From an uncultured Clostridia bacterium (lineage in GTDB: Bacteria; Bacillota; Clostridia; Christensenellales; Borkfalkiaceae), in NCBI GenBank assembly GCA_944327625.1, contig CALVHL010000009.1, positions 1-64,000 on the forward strand: a stretch of DNA of 64,000 nucleotides, in the 5' to 3' direction. This document shows positions 9,312-17,564 of this stretch, piece by piece. The position numbers and the translations under genes are program-made. Below the pieces are notes generated by a model. It saw only the letters and a program-made list of their open reading frames with translations. It made no database searches and was not told where the DNA came from. Position 1 is the stretch's first letter. Each line of letters begins with the position of its first letter.

Positions 9312-9923
9312 ATGGACGAACTTGTAAACTTTTTCGACGGTATTTTCGCCGCATTCGACGGCGTATCTTTCGGGCTGGTCGCGCTCGTCGACCTCGCCGC
9401 GTTCGGCGGGGTGTGCGCGCTCTCGCTGATCTGTTCGCTCGCCTCGGCGCGACTGCGCTCGGCGGACAAACGCCCCTTTCTGCACCTTGTAAACGCCTTT
9501 GCCGCGCTGACTTTCGCGCTGTTCTGCATTAACTATGACCTCACTCATTCGGCAATGGTCGCGGCGGCTTTATGGCTTGTCGGCTATCTCGTGTACGGCG
9601 CGCTGTGCGCGCTGACGGTAAAACGCGCCGGAAAGCCCCTGCCCGCACCCGTCAGGGTGAGCGAGGAGAGGAAGTTCGTGCCCGAATATGCCCCGCCGAA
9701 AGCCCCGCCCGCGCAGAGCACCGTGCGCCTCGAACACGCCATGTCGATAGCCGACAAACTGCTCTCAAAGAACCTCGGCAGGGGCGACAGGCAGGAGCTT
9801 GAAAAGATTAAGACCGCGCTCACCCTTTTAAAGGTGCGCGGCACGCTCACCGCCGACGACGGCGAGGCGCTCAACGAGATGTTCAACGCCCTTCTTAAAC
9901 TCATGGCAAAATACGACCTTTAA
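9312..9923 (+). CDS. small membrane protein of unknown function
   Basis: A 203-residue protein not recognised. The N-terminal half has about three hydrophobic helices (residues 18-42, 57-75 and 80-100). A proline-rich linker (about 115-137) leads to a soluble, helical, charged C-terminal part (about 140-203). No Shine-Dalgarno sequence is seen. TATAAT at 9298-9303 ends 8 nt before the ATG, again suggesting a leaderless or nearly leaderless start, although no convincing -35 is present. It follows addA by 73 nt, with a small hairpin between them, and ends in a strong terminator. Confidence 0.6.
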   Translation: MDELVNFFDGIFAAFDGVSFGLVALVDLAAFGGVCALSLICSLASARLRSADKRPFLHLVNAFAALTFALFCINYDLTHSAMVAAALWLVGYLVYGALCALTVKRAGKPLPAPVRVSEERKFVPEYAPPKAPPAQSTVRLEHAMSIADKLLSKNLGRGDRQELEKIKTALTLLKVRGTLTADDGEALNEMFNALLKLMAKYDL

Positions 9924-9939
9924 AAGGCGGGTATTTAGG

Positions 9940-9985
9940 GAGGCGGGCGCGGCGCAAAAAAGCCGCGCCCGCCTCTCCGTCTTTT
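9940..9985 (+). terminator. intrinsic terminator
   Basis: A 14-bp stem GAGGCGGGCGCGGC / GCCGCGCCCGCCTC (9940-9953 and 9962-9975) with a T-rich tail to 9985. It ends the addBA-membrane protein unit. Confidence 0.85.
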
Positions 9986-10083
9986 TGCGGGGCTGCGTCC
10001 TTTTCAGCCCGCCCGCAGCTTTTCGCCGCGCCAATAAATTTCGGCTTACGCCGCGCGGTGAACGCCGCGGAAGCGGTCGGAAA

Positions 10084-10515
10084 TCAGCCGCACACCGCGC
10101 CTATGAACATATCCCTTGCGGCAATCTCGGCAAGCGATCTGCCGCGCACGATGACTATGTCGCCCAGCACCAGCCGCGAAAATTCGTAGCGCTTGCCGCC
10201 TATCTTCGCGCTCTCCAATTCAATGCCCTTTGCCGAGACGTCTTCGAGGTATCCCAAAAATTCGCCCGCTTCCGTAAACGCCGCCCTGCCCAGCCTGAGC
10301 ACGGCGCACGGGACGGGCTTTTTTGCCGTCCGCGAATAGGTCAGCTTTCTCCCGAAGGTCGCGCCGTCCGCAGGCACGAACGCTTCGCGCTGGTTGTCGT
10401 CGGCGATTATCAGCCCCGAAATATCCGTGCCCTCGTAGGTCACCGCAAGTATGACGCCATCCGCGCCGCCGTCGGCGCGTTCTATCCTGCTGCCGTAAAG
10501 TCTGCTTATTTTCAT
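10084..10515 (-). CDS. PRC-barrel-like protein of unknown function
   Basis: A 143-residue soluble protein. The pattern of short beta strands with EFLGYLEDVS and GIELESAKIGGKRYEFSRL suggests PRC-barrel-like domains, of the kind found in sporulation and RNA-processing adaptors, but the match is by eye only. The ATG at 10515 has GGAGAAAG 7 nt upstream on the minus strand. It is divergent from nadB across a 177-nt spacer. The function is unknown. Confidence 0.55.
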   Translation of the reverse strand: MKISRLYGSRIERADGGADGVILAVTYEGTDISGLIIADDNQREAFVPADGATFGRKLTYSRTAKKPVPCAVLRLGRAAFTEAGEFLGYLEDVSAKGIELESAKIGGKRYEFSRLVLGDIVIVRGRSLAEIAARDMFIGAVCG

Positions 10516-10622
10516 AATTTCTTTCTCCTTACGCTTTAACTTATTTGCCGCCCCGTCCGTAAAGTACGAAAAATTTTGACTTTTGCTGTCGATTGTTCAC
10601 ATACTTGCCTTTTTACAGCAAA

Positions 10623-10664
10623 CTTGACAGTTGACTTGACAGGTGTAAACTTTTGCTGTATACT
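10623..10664 (+). promoter_or_regulatory. nad operon promoter with candidate NiaR operator
   Basis: TTGACA (10636-10641), a 17-nt spacer and TATACT (10659-10664) form a near-consensus promoter. CTTGACAG occurs twice in direct orientation (10623-10630 and 10635-10642), followed by GTGTAAA. The reverse complement, TTTACACCTGTCAAG, resembles operators described for the niacin-responsive repressor NiaR in Firmicutes. One copy covers the -35, so bound repressor would block RNA polymerase. niaR itself is the third gene of the operon, so autoregulation is expected. Confidence 0.65.
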
Positions 10665-10692
10665 GCTTACAATCAAAGTTAAAGGCGGCATT

Positions 10693-12033
10693 ATGTATTC
10701 ACTTAAAGAAAGATATGACGTAATAATCGTCGGCACGGGCGTCGCGGGGCTAAACTGCGCGCTCAATCTGCCGCGCGACAAGCGCGTGCTCGTCTTATGC
10801 AAGAGCAAGATTACCGACTGTGACAGCTATCTGGCGCAGGGCGGAATATGCAGGCTGAGAAACGAGGGCGATTACGACAGCTACTATGAAGACACCATGC
10901 GCGCGGGGCATTACGAGAATAATCCTGCCGCGGTGGAGAGCATGATTAAGGGCTCGCAGGAGGTAATAGCCGACCTCGTCTCGCTGGGCGTCGAATTTGC
11001 CCGCGAGGAGGACGGTTCGTTCGCCTATACCAAGGAGGGGGGACACTCCTTCCCGAGGATATGCTATCACGAGGACAGCACGGGCAAGGAGATAACCACC
11101 ACCCTGCTTTCGGCAGTGAGAAAGCTTGACAACGTCGAGCTTGCCGAGCGGGTTACCATGCTCGACCTCATCGCCGACGGCAACGAATGCTTCGGCATAG
11201 TCGTGCTCGACAACGCGAGCGGCGAAGTGCATAAGATCTTCGGCGACTATACCGTGCTCGCGACGGGCGGGCTGGGCGGCGCTTTCGGCAATACTACCAA
11301 TTTCGGCATATTGAAGGGCGACGCGCTCGCCGTCTGCATAGATCGCGGCGTGGCTGTCGACAGAATTAACTATATTCAGGTGCATCCCACCTCGCTCTAT
11401 TCCAAAAAGCGCGGCCGCCGTTTCCTCATTTCGGAGTCGGTTCGCGGCGAGGGCGCATACCTTCTCGACAAGAACTTCAACCGCTTCACGGACGAGCTCA
11501 AACCGCGCGACGTCGTAAAGGACGCGGTATTCGCGCAGATGAAGAAGGACGGCACCAAGCACGTCTGGCTGGATATGCGGCACATTCCCGCAGAGAAGAT
11601 AGCGTCGCACTTCCCCGCCATCGTTCAGCGCTGCAAGGAGGAGGGGTATGACGTATTTACGGAGTGCATACCCGTCGTTCCCGCCATACACTATTTCATG
11701 GGCGGCATAAGGAGCGACCTCAAGGGCAGAACGACTATGTCGCGGCTGTACGCCGTCGGCGAAACGTGCTGCAACGGCGTTCACGGCAAGAACAGGCTGG
11801 CCTCCAACTCCCTGCTCGAAAGTCTGCTGTTCGCCAAGCGCGCGGCGCAGGACATAACGAGCGTATATTCCCCCGCCGAAAGCGAGGGGGAGAGCGCGGC
11901 GGTCGCGTCGCTCGACATGGATAAGTACAAAAACCCCAAGAAGTTGCTCGCAAAGTACAGGACGCAGGTAAGAAAGGCGGTAAAGGCGGCGTCCGAGGGC
12001 AAGGATATAAATATAAACTATAAGGAGAACTAA
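10693..12033 (+). CDS. nadB: L-aspartate oxidase
   Basis: A 446-residue flavoprotein that oxidises L-aspartate to iminoaspartate, the first step of de novo NAD synthesis. The FAD-binding GTGVAG is at residues 14-19. Family motifs are DSYLAQGGI near the N-terminus, VHPTSL, LISESVRGEGA, HYFMGGI and NRLASNSLLE. A longer frame opens at 10576, but it would run through the promoter. The ATG at 10693 follows AAAGGCGG. It is first in an operon with nadC and niaR. nadA (quinolinate synthase) is not in the operon or the window. Confidence 0.9.
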   Translation: MYSLKERYDVIIVGTGVAGLNCALNLPRDKRVLVLCKSKITDCDSYLAQGGICRLRNEGDYDSYYEDTMRAGHYENNPAAVESMIKGSQEVIADLVSLGVEFAREEDGSFAYTKEGGHSFPRICYHEDSTGKEITTTLLSAVRKLDNVELAERVTMLDLIADGNECFGIVVLDNASGEVHKIFGDYTVLATGGLGGAFGNTTNFGILKGDALAVCIDRGVAVDRINYIQVHPTSLYSKKRGRRFLISESVRGEGAYLLDKNFNRFTDELKPRDVVKDAVFAQMKKDGTKHVWLDMRHIPAEKIASHFPAIVQRCKEEGYDVFTECIPVVPAIHYFMGGIRSDLKGRTTMSRLYAVGETCCNGVHGKNRLASNSLLESLLFAKRAAQDITSVYSPAESEGESAAVASLDMDKYKNPKKLLAKYRTQVRKAVKAASEGKDININYKEN

Positions 12034-12036
12034 GTT

Positions 12037-12900
12037 ATGAACAACCTCACCGAAAAGATGATAATGGACAGGCTCATTCAGCAGGCGTTAGAGGAGGACA
12101 TCGGCAACGAGGACGTCACCACCAACGCCGTTATGCCCGAATACAAGAAGGGCATGGTCAAGCTCATTGCCAAGCAGGACGGCATCATCTGCGGACTCAA
12201 CGTGTTCGAGAGGGCGTTCAAACTGCTCGACGAGGGCACGACGGTCGCAAAGTTCGTCAAGGACGGCGACGAAATAAAGAAAGGTCAGCGCCTCGCCGTC
12301 GTTTCGGGCGACATTCGCGTACTGCTCTCGGGCGAGCGCGTCGCGCTTAACTACCTGCAGCGCATGAGCGGCATTGCAACCTACACGAGGAGCGTCGTAA
12401 AACTGCTCGAAGGCTGCAAAACCCGACTGCTCGACACCCGCAAGACCGCGCCCAATATGCGCGTGTTTGAAAAGTATGCCGTAAGGGTGGGCGGCGGCAA
12501 CAATCACCGCTACAACCTCTCGGACGGAGTGCTGCTCAAAGACAACCACATCGGCGCGGCGGGCGGCGTTAAAAAGGCGGTTGAAATGGCAAGGGCTTAC
12601 GCGCCGTTCGTAAGGAAGATCGAGGTAGAGGTAGAAAACCTCGATATGTGCAGGGAAGCGCTCGAAGCGGGCGCTGACATAATAATGCTCGACAATATGT
12701 CCGTCGAGGATATGAAGGCGGCGGTTAAGATGATAGACGGCAGGGCGATCACCGAATGCAGCGGCAACGTCACGCTCGAAAATATAGCAAATATCAGGGA
12801 AACGGGCGTGGACTTCGTGTCCAGCGGCGCGCTTACCCATTCCGCGCCCATACTCGACCTGTCGCTCAAAGAGCTTCATCCCGAGGAGGACGACAAGTGA
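12037..12900 (+). CDS. nadC: nicotinate-nucleotide pyrophosphorylase (quinolinate phosphoribosyltransferase)
   Basis: A 287-residue enzyme converting quinolinate and PRPP to nicotinate mononucleotide, CO2 and PPi. Typical segments are LEEDIGNEDVTT at the N-terminus, SGERVALNYLQRMSGIAT, LLDTRKTAPNMR (phosphate-binding Arg/Lys), GGGNNHRYNLSDGVLLKDNH and the C-terminal barrel with DIIMLDN. It lies 3 nt after nadB with AAGGAG upstream, so the two are cotranscribed. Its last codons overlap the GTG of niaR. Confidence 0.94.
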   Translation: MNNLTEKMIMDRLIQQALEEDIGNEDVTTNAVMPEYKKGMVKLIAKQDGIICGLNVFERAFKLLDEGTTVAKFVKDGDEIKKGQRLAVVSGDIRVLLSGERVALNYLQRMSGIATYTRSVVKLLEGCKTRLLDTRKTAPNMRVFEKYAVRVGGGNNHRYNLSDGVLLKDNHIGAAGGVKKAVEMARAYAPFVRKIEVEVENLDMCREALEAGADIIMLDNMSVEDMKAAVKMIDGRAITECSGNVTLENIANIRETGVDFVSSGALTHSAPILDLSLKELHPEEDDK

Positions 12901-13406
12901 AAGCCACACAGCGGCGTCAACTTATCATAGAGAGCATAGCTTCGTCGGCGACGGCGGTATCTGCGGGCGCGCTCGCCGAAAAGTTCGGCGTGTCTCGCCA
13001 GGTGATAGTGCAGGACATAGCCCTGCTCCGCGCAAACGGGTACGAGGTCATCTCGACGAGCCGCGGCTATCTTTTAGACGGCGGCGGGCTGAGGAGCAGG
13101 GTATTCAAGTGCCGTCATCCGCTTGAAAAACTCGTCGACGAGAGCGAGATCATAATCTCGCGCGGCGGCAGGATAGACGACGTGTTCGTCAGCCACAGGG
13201 TGTACGGCAAGATCTCGGCGAAATTGGGGCTTTCTACCATGACTCACGCCGAGGAGCTCTACCGTTCGCTCAAATCGGGCGCGTCCAAGCCGCTTATGAG
13301 CGTGACCGACGGCTATCACTATCACACGGTCAGCGCCGACAGCGAGCAGGCGCTCGACGACATAGCCGAGGCGCTCCGCGAGGCGGGCTATCTCATAGAG
13401 ATATAA
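12897..13406 (+). CDS. niaR: niacin-responsive transcriptional repressor NiaR
   Basis: A 169-residue repressor of NAD synthesis genes. The N-terminal winged helix (about residues 5-60; ALAEKFGVSRQVIVQDIALLRANG) is followed by the 3H ligand-binding domain with His residues in CRHPLEKL, SHRVYG and DGYHYH, which bind nicotinic acid through a metal. The start is GTG at 12897, overlapping the nadC stop as GTGA, with GAGGAGG inside nadC. A longer upstream frame is rejected because it would overlap most of the end of nadC. Likely target: the CTTGACAG repeats at 10623-10642. Confidence 0.88.
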   Translation: MKATQRRQLIIESIASSATAVSAGALAEKFGVSRQVIVQDIALLRANGYEVISTSRGYLLDGGGLRSRVFKCRHPLEKLVDESEIIISRGGRIDDVFVSHRVYGKISAKLGLSTMTHAEELYRSLKSGASKPLMSVTDGYHYHTVSADSEQALDDIAEALREAGYLIEI

Positions 13407-13424
13407 TTTTTTACGGAATTCAAG

Positions 13425-14267
13425 ATGAAAAGATTGGAAAAACAGACGCTCACGGGTGAGCGCGCGCTCTTTCAGGGCAGGGATCTCGAAATATTCGACT
13501 GCACTTTTGCCGACGGCGAATCGCCCCTCAAAGAGAGCGCCAATATCGCGCTCTATGGCTGTACTTTCGACTGGAAATACCCCGTATGGTATTCCGACGA
13601 CGTGCGCATAAGCGACAGCCGCCTGACCATAAACGCGCGGGCGGGCCTGTGGTATACCCGCGACTTATCGCTTAAAAACTGCCTCATCGAAGCGCCCAAG
13701 ACGTTCCGAAGGAGCAGGGATATCACCCTTTCAGACTGCCGAATGCCCAACGCGGAGGAGACGCTCTGGGCGTGCCGCGGCGTGCATATCGACGGGGTTA
13801 AGGCAAAGGGCAACTATTTTGCAATGAACTGTGCGGACGTGACCTGCGACAGGCTCGAACTCGACGGCGACTATTGCTTCGACGGCGCCGAAAACGTCGT
13901 CATAACCTACTCGCGCCTCATCTCCAAGGACGCGTTCTGGAACAGCCGCAACGTCGTCGTCAGGGACAGCTTCATAAGCGGCGAATACCTCGGCTGGAAC
14001 GCCGAAAACCTGACTTTCATAAACTGCACCCTCGAAAGTCTGCAGGGGCTGTGCTACGTCAGAAATCTCAAACTTGTCAACTGCACCCTCAAAAATACGA
14101 CGCTCGCGTTCGAGTATTCGACGGTGGAGGCGGACATAGTCGGCACGGTCGACAGCATAAAAAATCCCTCTGCGGGCAGGATAATCGCGGAGGGCTTCGG
14201 CGAAATAATAATGGAGGCGGACAAGGTCGACGTGTCCGCGACGGAGATAATATCTCGTGGAAAATAA
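13425..14267 (+). CDS. DUF3737 right-handed beta-helix protein
   Basis: A 280-residue protein of the DUF3737 family, built from short repeats of about 20 residues with Cys/Asp turns (DLEIFDCTF, NIALYGCTF, NLTFINCTL) that predict a single-stranded right-handed beta-helix of the pectate-lyase fold. There is no signal peptide, so it should be cytoplasmic. The biochemical function of the family is not known to me. It lies 18 nt after niaR without a clear Shine-Dalgarno sequence and overlaps malY by 11 nt, which places it inside the nad operon. Confidence 0.8.
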   Translation: MKRLEKQTLTGERALFQGRDLEIFDCTFADGESPLKESANIALYGCTFDWKYPVWYSDDVRISDSRLTINARAGLWYTRDLSLKNCLIEAPKTFRRSRDITLSDCRMPNAEETLWACRGVHIDGVKAKGNYFAMNCADVTCDRLELDGDYCFDGAENVVITYSRLISKDAFWNSRNVVVRDSFISGEYLGWNAENLTFINCTLESLQGLCYVRNLKLVNCTLKNTTLAFEYSTVEADIVGTVDSIKNPSAGRIIAEGFGEIIMEADKVDVSATEIISRGK

Positions 14268-15432
14268 ATTCGGTTTGGACAGGCTCACCGACAGGTCGGG
14301 CACGAACTCGCTCAAATGGGACGTGGCGGAGGGCGAACTCCCGATGTGGATAGCCGATATGGATTTCGAGTGCGCGCCCTGCATTAAAGAGGCGGTATTG
14401 CGCCGCGCCGAACACGGCATTTACGGCTATAACGTAGTGCCCGGGGAATGGGCGCAGGCGTACGTCGATTTCTGGCAGAGCCGTTACGGCTGGAAGATGA
14501 ACGGCGGGTTTCTGACCTTCACGACGGGTATAATCCCCGCCATATCGTCGCTCGTCAAGCGCCTTTCCAACGTCGGCGACAGCGTCGCGCTCTTTACGCC
14601 CGTCTACGACATATTCTTTCACAGCATAGAGAACGCGGGCAGGCACACGCTCGAAGTGCCGCTCGTCTATCGCGGCGGCGGGTATGAAATAGACTTTGCC
14701 GTCCTCGAAGAAAAGCTCTCGCGGCCGCTTACCACGCTCTTTATTCTCTGCAATCCGCACAACCCCTGCGGCAACGTGTGGACGGAGGAGGAGCTTTCTC
14801 GCATAGCCGCACTCTGCAAGAAATACGGCGTCATAGTCATCTCGGACGAAATACACTTTTCGTTCGTCGACGGCGGCGCAAAATATACGCCCTTCGCGTC
14901 GGTCAGCCCCGAGGCGGCGGAAATAAGCGTCACCTGCCTCTCGGTAAGCAAGGCTTTCAATATCGCGGGTATGCAGTCGGCGGCAATCTATGCCGAAAAC
15001 GCCGTAATCTGCAACAAGGCGGTGCGCGGCGTAAATTCCGACGAGGTGGCAGAACCCAACTGTTTCGCCGTTGCGGCTACGGTCGCCGCGCTCAATCGGG
15101 GCGGCGAATGGCTGGACGAAGTTGCCCGCTATATCGCCGCAAATAAGGCGTTCGCCCGCGGATATATCGCCGCGAATATCCCCGCGCTCGTCTGCGCCCG
15201 CCAGAACTGCACCTATCTTCTCTGGCTGGACTGTTCGTCTTTCTGCTCGGACAGCGACGAGCTTACGGAATTTATCCGCCGTTCGACGGGGCTCATAGTG
15301 TCGTCGGGCGCACAGTATCGCGGCAACGGCGCACTTTTCATTAGGCTGAACGTCGCCTGCCCCCGCGCCCGCCTTCAAGACGGGCTGGAAAGGCTTAAAA
15401 GGGCAATTGAGGCGTACATATCCCGCAACTAA
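14257..15432 (+). CDS. MalY/PatB-type PLP-dependent aminotransferase / cystathionine beta-lyase
   Basis: A 391-residue class I/II fold-type I PLP enzyme. MalY/PatB members cleave C-S bonds of cystathionine or cysteine conjugates. Motifs are WIADMDFECAP near the N-terminus, GIIPAISSLVK, CNPHNPCGNVWTEEEL, VIVISDEIHFSF (cofactor Asp) and SVSKAFNIAG with the PLP lysine at about residue 232. The start is GTG at 14257 inside the end of the DUF3737 gene, with GGAG 12 nt upstream. The substrate cannot be told from sequence. It is the last gene before the shared terminator at 15572-15610. Confidence 0.85.
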   Translation: MENKFGLDRLTDRSGTNSLKWDVAEGELPMWIADMDFECAPCIKEAVLRRAEHGIYGYNVVPGEWAQAYVDFWQSRYGWKMNGGFLTFTTGIIPAISSLVKRLSNVGDSVALFTPVYDIFFHSIENAGRHTLEVPLVYRGGGYEIDFAVLEEKLSRPLTTLFILCNPHNPCGNVWTEEELSRIAALCKKYGVIVISDEIHFSFVDGGAKYTPFASVSPEAAEISVTCLSVSKAFNIAGMQSAAIYAENAVICNKAVRGVNSDEVAEPNCFAVAATVAALNRGGEWLDEVARYIAANKAFARGYIAANIPALVCARQNCTYLLWLDCSSFCSDSDELTEFIRRSTGLIVSSGAQYRGNGALFIRLNVACPRARLQDGLERLKRAIEAYISRN

Positions 15433-15465
15433 CGCATATTTAATATATTTCGGGCGGCGCGGCGC

Positions 15466-15560
15466 ATTGCCCCGCATATATTCCTCGACGAAATCAATTG
15501 CCCCGCATATATGCCGCAGATAATGTTGCGAAAAAATCAATTGCCCCGCATATATATACG
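15466..15560. repeat. three copies of a dispersed ATTGCCCCGCATATATGC repeat
   Basis: Copies at 15466-15480 (partial), 15495-15524 (full) and 15538-15560 share ATTGCCCCGCATATATGC, with GCCGCAGATAA following in the full copy. Spacing is irregular. The same unit recurs at 24937-24965, 40117-40330, 49338-49532 and 62091-62113, always between genes. The 15433-15571 gap holds nothing else. Confidence 0.75.
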
Positions 15561-15571
15561 GTTCAATAATA

Positions 15572-15610
15572 AGCGGCGGCGCAGTACCTCAAAGGTGCTG
15601 CGCCGCCGCT
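15572..15610. terminator. bidirectional intrinsic terminator between malY and the AlbA_2 gene
   Basis: Arms AGCGGCGGCGCAG (15572-15584) and CTGCGCCGCCGCT (15598-15610) with an inner ACCT/AGGT pairing. GTTTTCTATC follows on the plus strand and a TTATTATTG stretch on the minus strand, so both converging genes can use it. Confidence 0.75.
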
Positions 15611-15615
15611 GTTTT

Positions 15616-16989
15616 CTATCTTCTCAGGCTGTATTTATGCCCGTCGAAGGAGACGAGCCCGTTCTTCTTCATCCTGTCGAGAATGTGCTTTACGTTCTCG
15701 GAGGGCAGGTTGACCATTGAGGCAAGTTCGCCCGCGCTCGCCGTCCGCCGTTCGGTAAGGCAGTCGACGATGAGCGAATATTGTAGCGGTCTGACGGGCG
15801 CCGCCCTGCGCCTTTCGTCTTGCTCGCTCTCGGCGTTTTCGCCGCAGAAGTAGAGAACGAGGCGTATTTCGTCGGGATCGAAACTCTCCTCGAATACGGG
15901 CGTCGCCCAGCCCTTTCTGCGCCACAGCGAATATATGGCGGGTATGCCGCTGCCCGAGCCGTTGCCGATGCCCAGCTTTGCGAACAGATTTTTCGTCGCC
16001 TCGTTGCGGGGCGCGGAAACGCCGCCCCTTTTCGCCTCGTCAATGTCCGTGCGGAAGCGGCCGCCGTTGATGAATTCCATTCGGTCGCCCTCTTTTATGA
16101 CCGTCACGCCCCGCCCGTCGGAATAATCGGCGTTCGCTACTGCGTTGAACAGCGCCTCGCACAGCGCGTTATAAACCGCCATTCCGTCGGCGTAAGCCGC
16201 CATGCGCTCGCATACGGCGAAATAGAAGGAGTAGAGGTTGCAGCTCTCGGCGCTGTCGGGCGCAATTCCGCCCTCGCCGTCGCGGTATTCAAGGCTGAAA
16301 GCGGGGTAGTATCGCCCTATCATCTCCCGCCTGCCGAATGTGAGAAGCGCCGCGCAGGTGGGGTGCAGGCGGGTATCTCTGCCCTTTTTCGCCGCGCCTA
16401 TGCGTTTGAGAAAGCTTATGTCCGAACCCTCGCTCTGTCGCCCTTCAAGCGTTTCCAGCCTTATCCTGAAATCTCTTACGCAGTCGAAGTCGAGTGCGGA
16501 CAGTCCGCTCTTGATAACCCTCGCGTCGCCCGCCGTCGAGCGCGCGTCTTTGAGCATTGCCGTGACAAGGTTGGGCTTGCAGATATAGTCGCCCTCGCCG
16601 TTCCTTAAATACGTGCCCGTGTACGGGTTGTCGCCGATATACACGGGGCGGTCGAAGCGGGAGGCGCGCGGCACGGTTATGACGACTATGCGTTTGCCCT
16701 CATAGTCGACCTTTTTTACGTCCTTTGCCGTAAGCACTACGGCGCTCACCCGCCGCTTGTCGCGCACGGTCCGCCAGAAAGTATCGACAAGCTTATCCCT
16801 GTTGGGCAGGTCAATCGCCGAAAGCGAGTGGTCCTTTTTCTCCTCGACGCCCAGCAGAATAACGCCGCCCATGGTGTTGGCGAAGGAAGAATAGGTCTCC
16901 CACAGGCTCTTGGGGAAGCCGCCCAGCGCCTTTTTGGCCTCTATGCGGTTATTTTCGGTGTATTCGTCGATTTTAAGATAGTCAATCAT
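15616..16989 (-). CDS. AlbA_2-domain ATP-binding transcriptional regulator
   Basis: A 457-residue protein of the Schlafen/AlbA_2 type. Residues about 8-130 form the AlbA_2 domain (NRIEAKKAL, SFANTMGGVILLGVEE). A central RecG-C/HATPase_c_4 region follows with NALCEALFNAVANADY and the Gly-rich LGIGNGSGSGIPAI. A C-terminal winged helix covers about the last 65 residues (ASAGELASMVNLPSENVKHILDRM). Such proteins act as DNA-binding regulators or stress factors; the target is unknown. The ATG at 16989 has GAGGAG 8 nt upstream; a 5-codon longer start is possible. It has its own extended -10 promoter and lies downstream of the small-peptide operon on the same strand. Confidence 0.8.
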   Translation of the reverse strand: MIDYLKIDEYTENNRIEAKKALGGFPKSLWETYSSFANTMGGVILLGVEEKKDHSLSAIDLPNRDKLVDTFWRTVRDKRRVSAVVLTAKDVKKVDYEGKRIVVITVPRASRFDRPVYIGDNPYTGTYLRNGEGDYICKPNLVTAMLKDARSTAGDARVIKSGLSALDFDCVRDFRIRLETLEGRQSEGSDISFLKRIGAAKKGRDTRLHPTCAALLTFGRREMIGRYYPAFSLEYRDGEGGIAPDSAESCNLYSFYFAVCERMAAYADGMAVYNALCEALFNAVANADYSDGRGVTVIKEGDRMEFINGGRFRTDIDEAKRGGVSAPRNEATKNLFAKLGIGNGSGSGIPAIYSLWRRKGWATPVFEESFDPDEIRLVLYFCGENAESEQDERRRAAPVRPLQYSLIVDCLTERRTASAGELASMVNLPSENVKHILDRMKKNGLVSFDGHKYSLRR

Positions 16990-17008
16990 CGGCAAGCTCC
17001 TCACGGCG

Positions 17009-17017
17009 ATTATATCA
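17009..17017 (-). promoter_or_regulatory. extended -10 promoter of the AlbA_2 gene
   Basis: On the minus strand TGA-TATAAT (17017-17009), 19 nt before the ATG at 16989. No clear -35. Confidence 0.45.
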
Positions 17018-17164
17018 CTTTCCCCTTAAAAAGGCAACAGTCCGCCCCGTATTAGTCGTAATTTACTTAATTCACCTGCGTCCGCAGAAATACGCGGTCA
17101 TTCTGACCGTCCGTCCGCGCCCGCAATACGCAGTCAGCCCGCCCGAACGCGATGCGACGGGCGG

Positions 17165-17203
17165 AAAAATAAAGTGCGCCGCGGCGTTAGCCCGCCGCGG
17201 CGC
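17165..17203 (-). terminator. intrinsic terminator of the small-peptide operon
   Basis: A perfect 11-bp stem GCGCCGCGGCG / CGCCGCGGCGC (17176-17203) is followed on the minus strand by ACTTTATTTTT. It lies 28 nt beyond the last small peptide gene. Confidence 0.85.
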
Positions 17204-17231
17204 AAGAATTTGTCATAAGTGTTTTTTGTTT

Positions 17232-17330
17232 TTATCTGCCCATGTTGAACAATACGTATGCGAGGGGTGATACGCCGATCGCATTCTTATCGCTGTCCAT
17301 TGCGGATAAGTTTTCGTAGAAATCTGTCAT
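17232..17330 (-). CDS. small peptide 3 of a three-peptide operon (32 residues), paralogue of peptide 1
   Basis: A 32-residue peptide starting MTDFYENL and ending IGVSPLAYVLFNMGR. It has an excellent Shine-Dalgarno sequence, GGGAGGT, 6 nt before the ATG at 17330. Aligned without gaps to peptide 1 of the same operon (17565-17663), 12 of 32 positions are identical: Met1, Tyr5, Glu6, Leu8, the block Gly19-Val-Ser-Pro-Leu23, Tyr25, Val26 and the terminal Arg32. It has no signal peptide, no membrane segment and no cysteine. It is followed by a strong terminator. The family is not recognised; the function is unknown. Confidence 0.75.
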   Translation of the reverse strand: MTDFYENLSAMDSDKNAIGVSPLAYVLFNMGR

Positions 17331-17410
17331 AACAGCACCTCCCTTTTAAATATTGAATGTTTTTTGCGGCAGTGCGCACCCGCGGTGCGCCGTATTGACG
17401 CGTCCTTAAA

Positions 17411-17515
17411 TCAGATGTTCTCCGACCAGTTGGAAAGGCGGTTCTTGGAAGAGCCCTGCGCCGACCATGTAGCCATATTCATGGAGAAGAGAAAATTTTT
17501 AATTATATTATTCAT
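17411..17515 (-). CDS. small peptide 2 of a three-peptide operon (34 residues)
   Basis: A 34-residue peptide starting MNNIIKNFLFSMNMATW and ending LSNWSENI, with two Trp and many Ser/Asn residues. The Shine-Dalgarno sequence GCGAGGT lies 10 nt before the ATG at 17515. It is not similar to the two flanking peptides. Between it and peptide 3 there is a hairpin GCGCACC/GGTGCGC (17374-17390) without a T tail, which may set the relative amounts of the cistrons. There is no maturation enzyme nearby. The function is unknown. Confidence 0.65.
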   Translation of the reverse strand: MNNIIKNFLFSMNMATWSAQGSSKNRLSNWSENI

Positions 17516-17564
17516 AATATCTATTACCTCGCTTTAAAGTATTTATATATCTGTCGTCAGCTTT

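Noticed and set aside
15466-15560. CRISPR array
   Set aside because: Repeats diverge, spacing is irregular, no cas genes and copies are scattered over the window.
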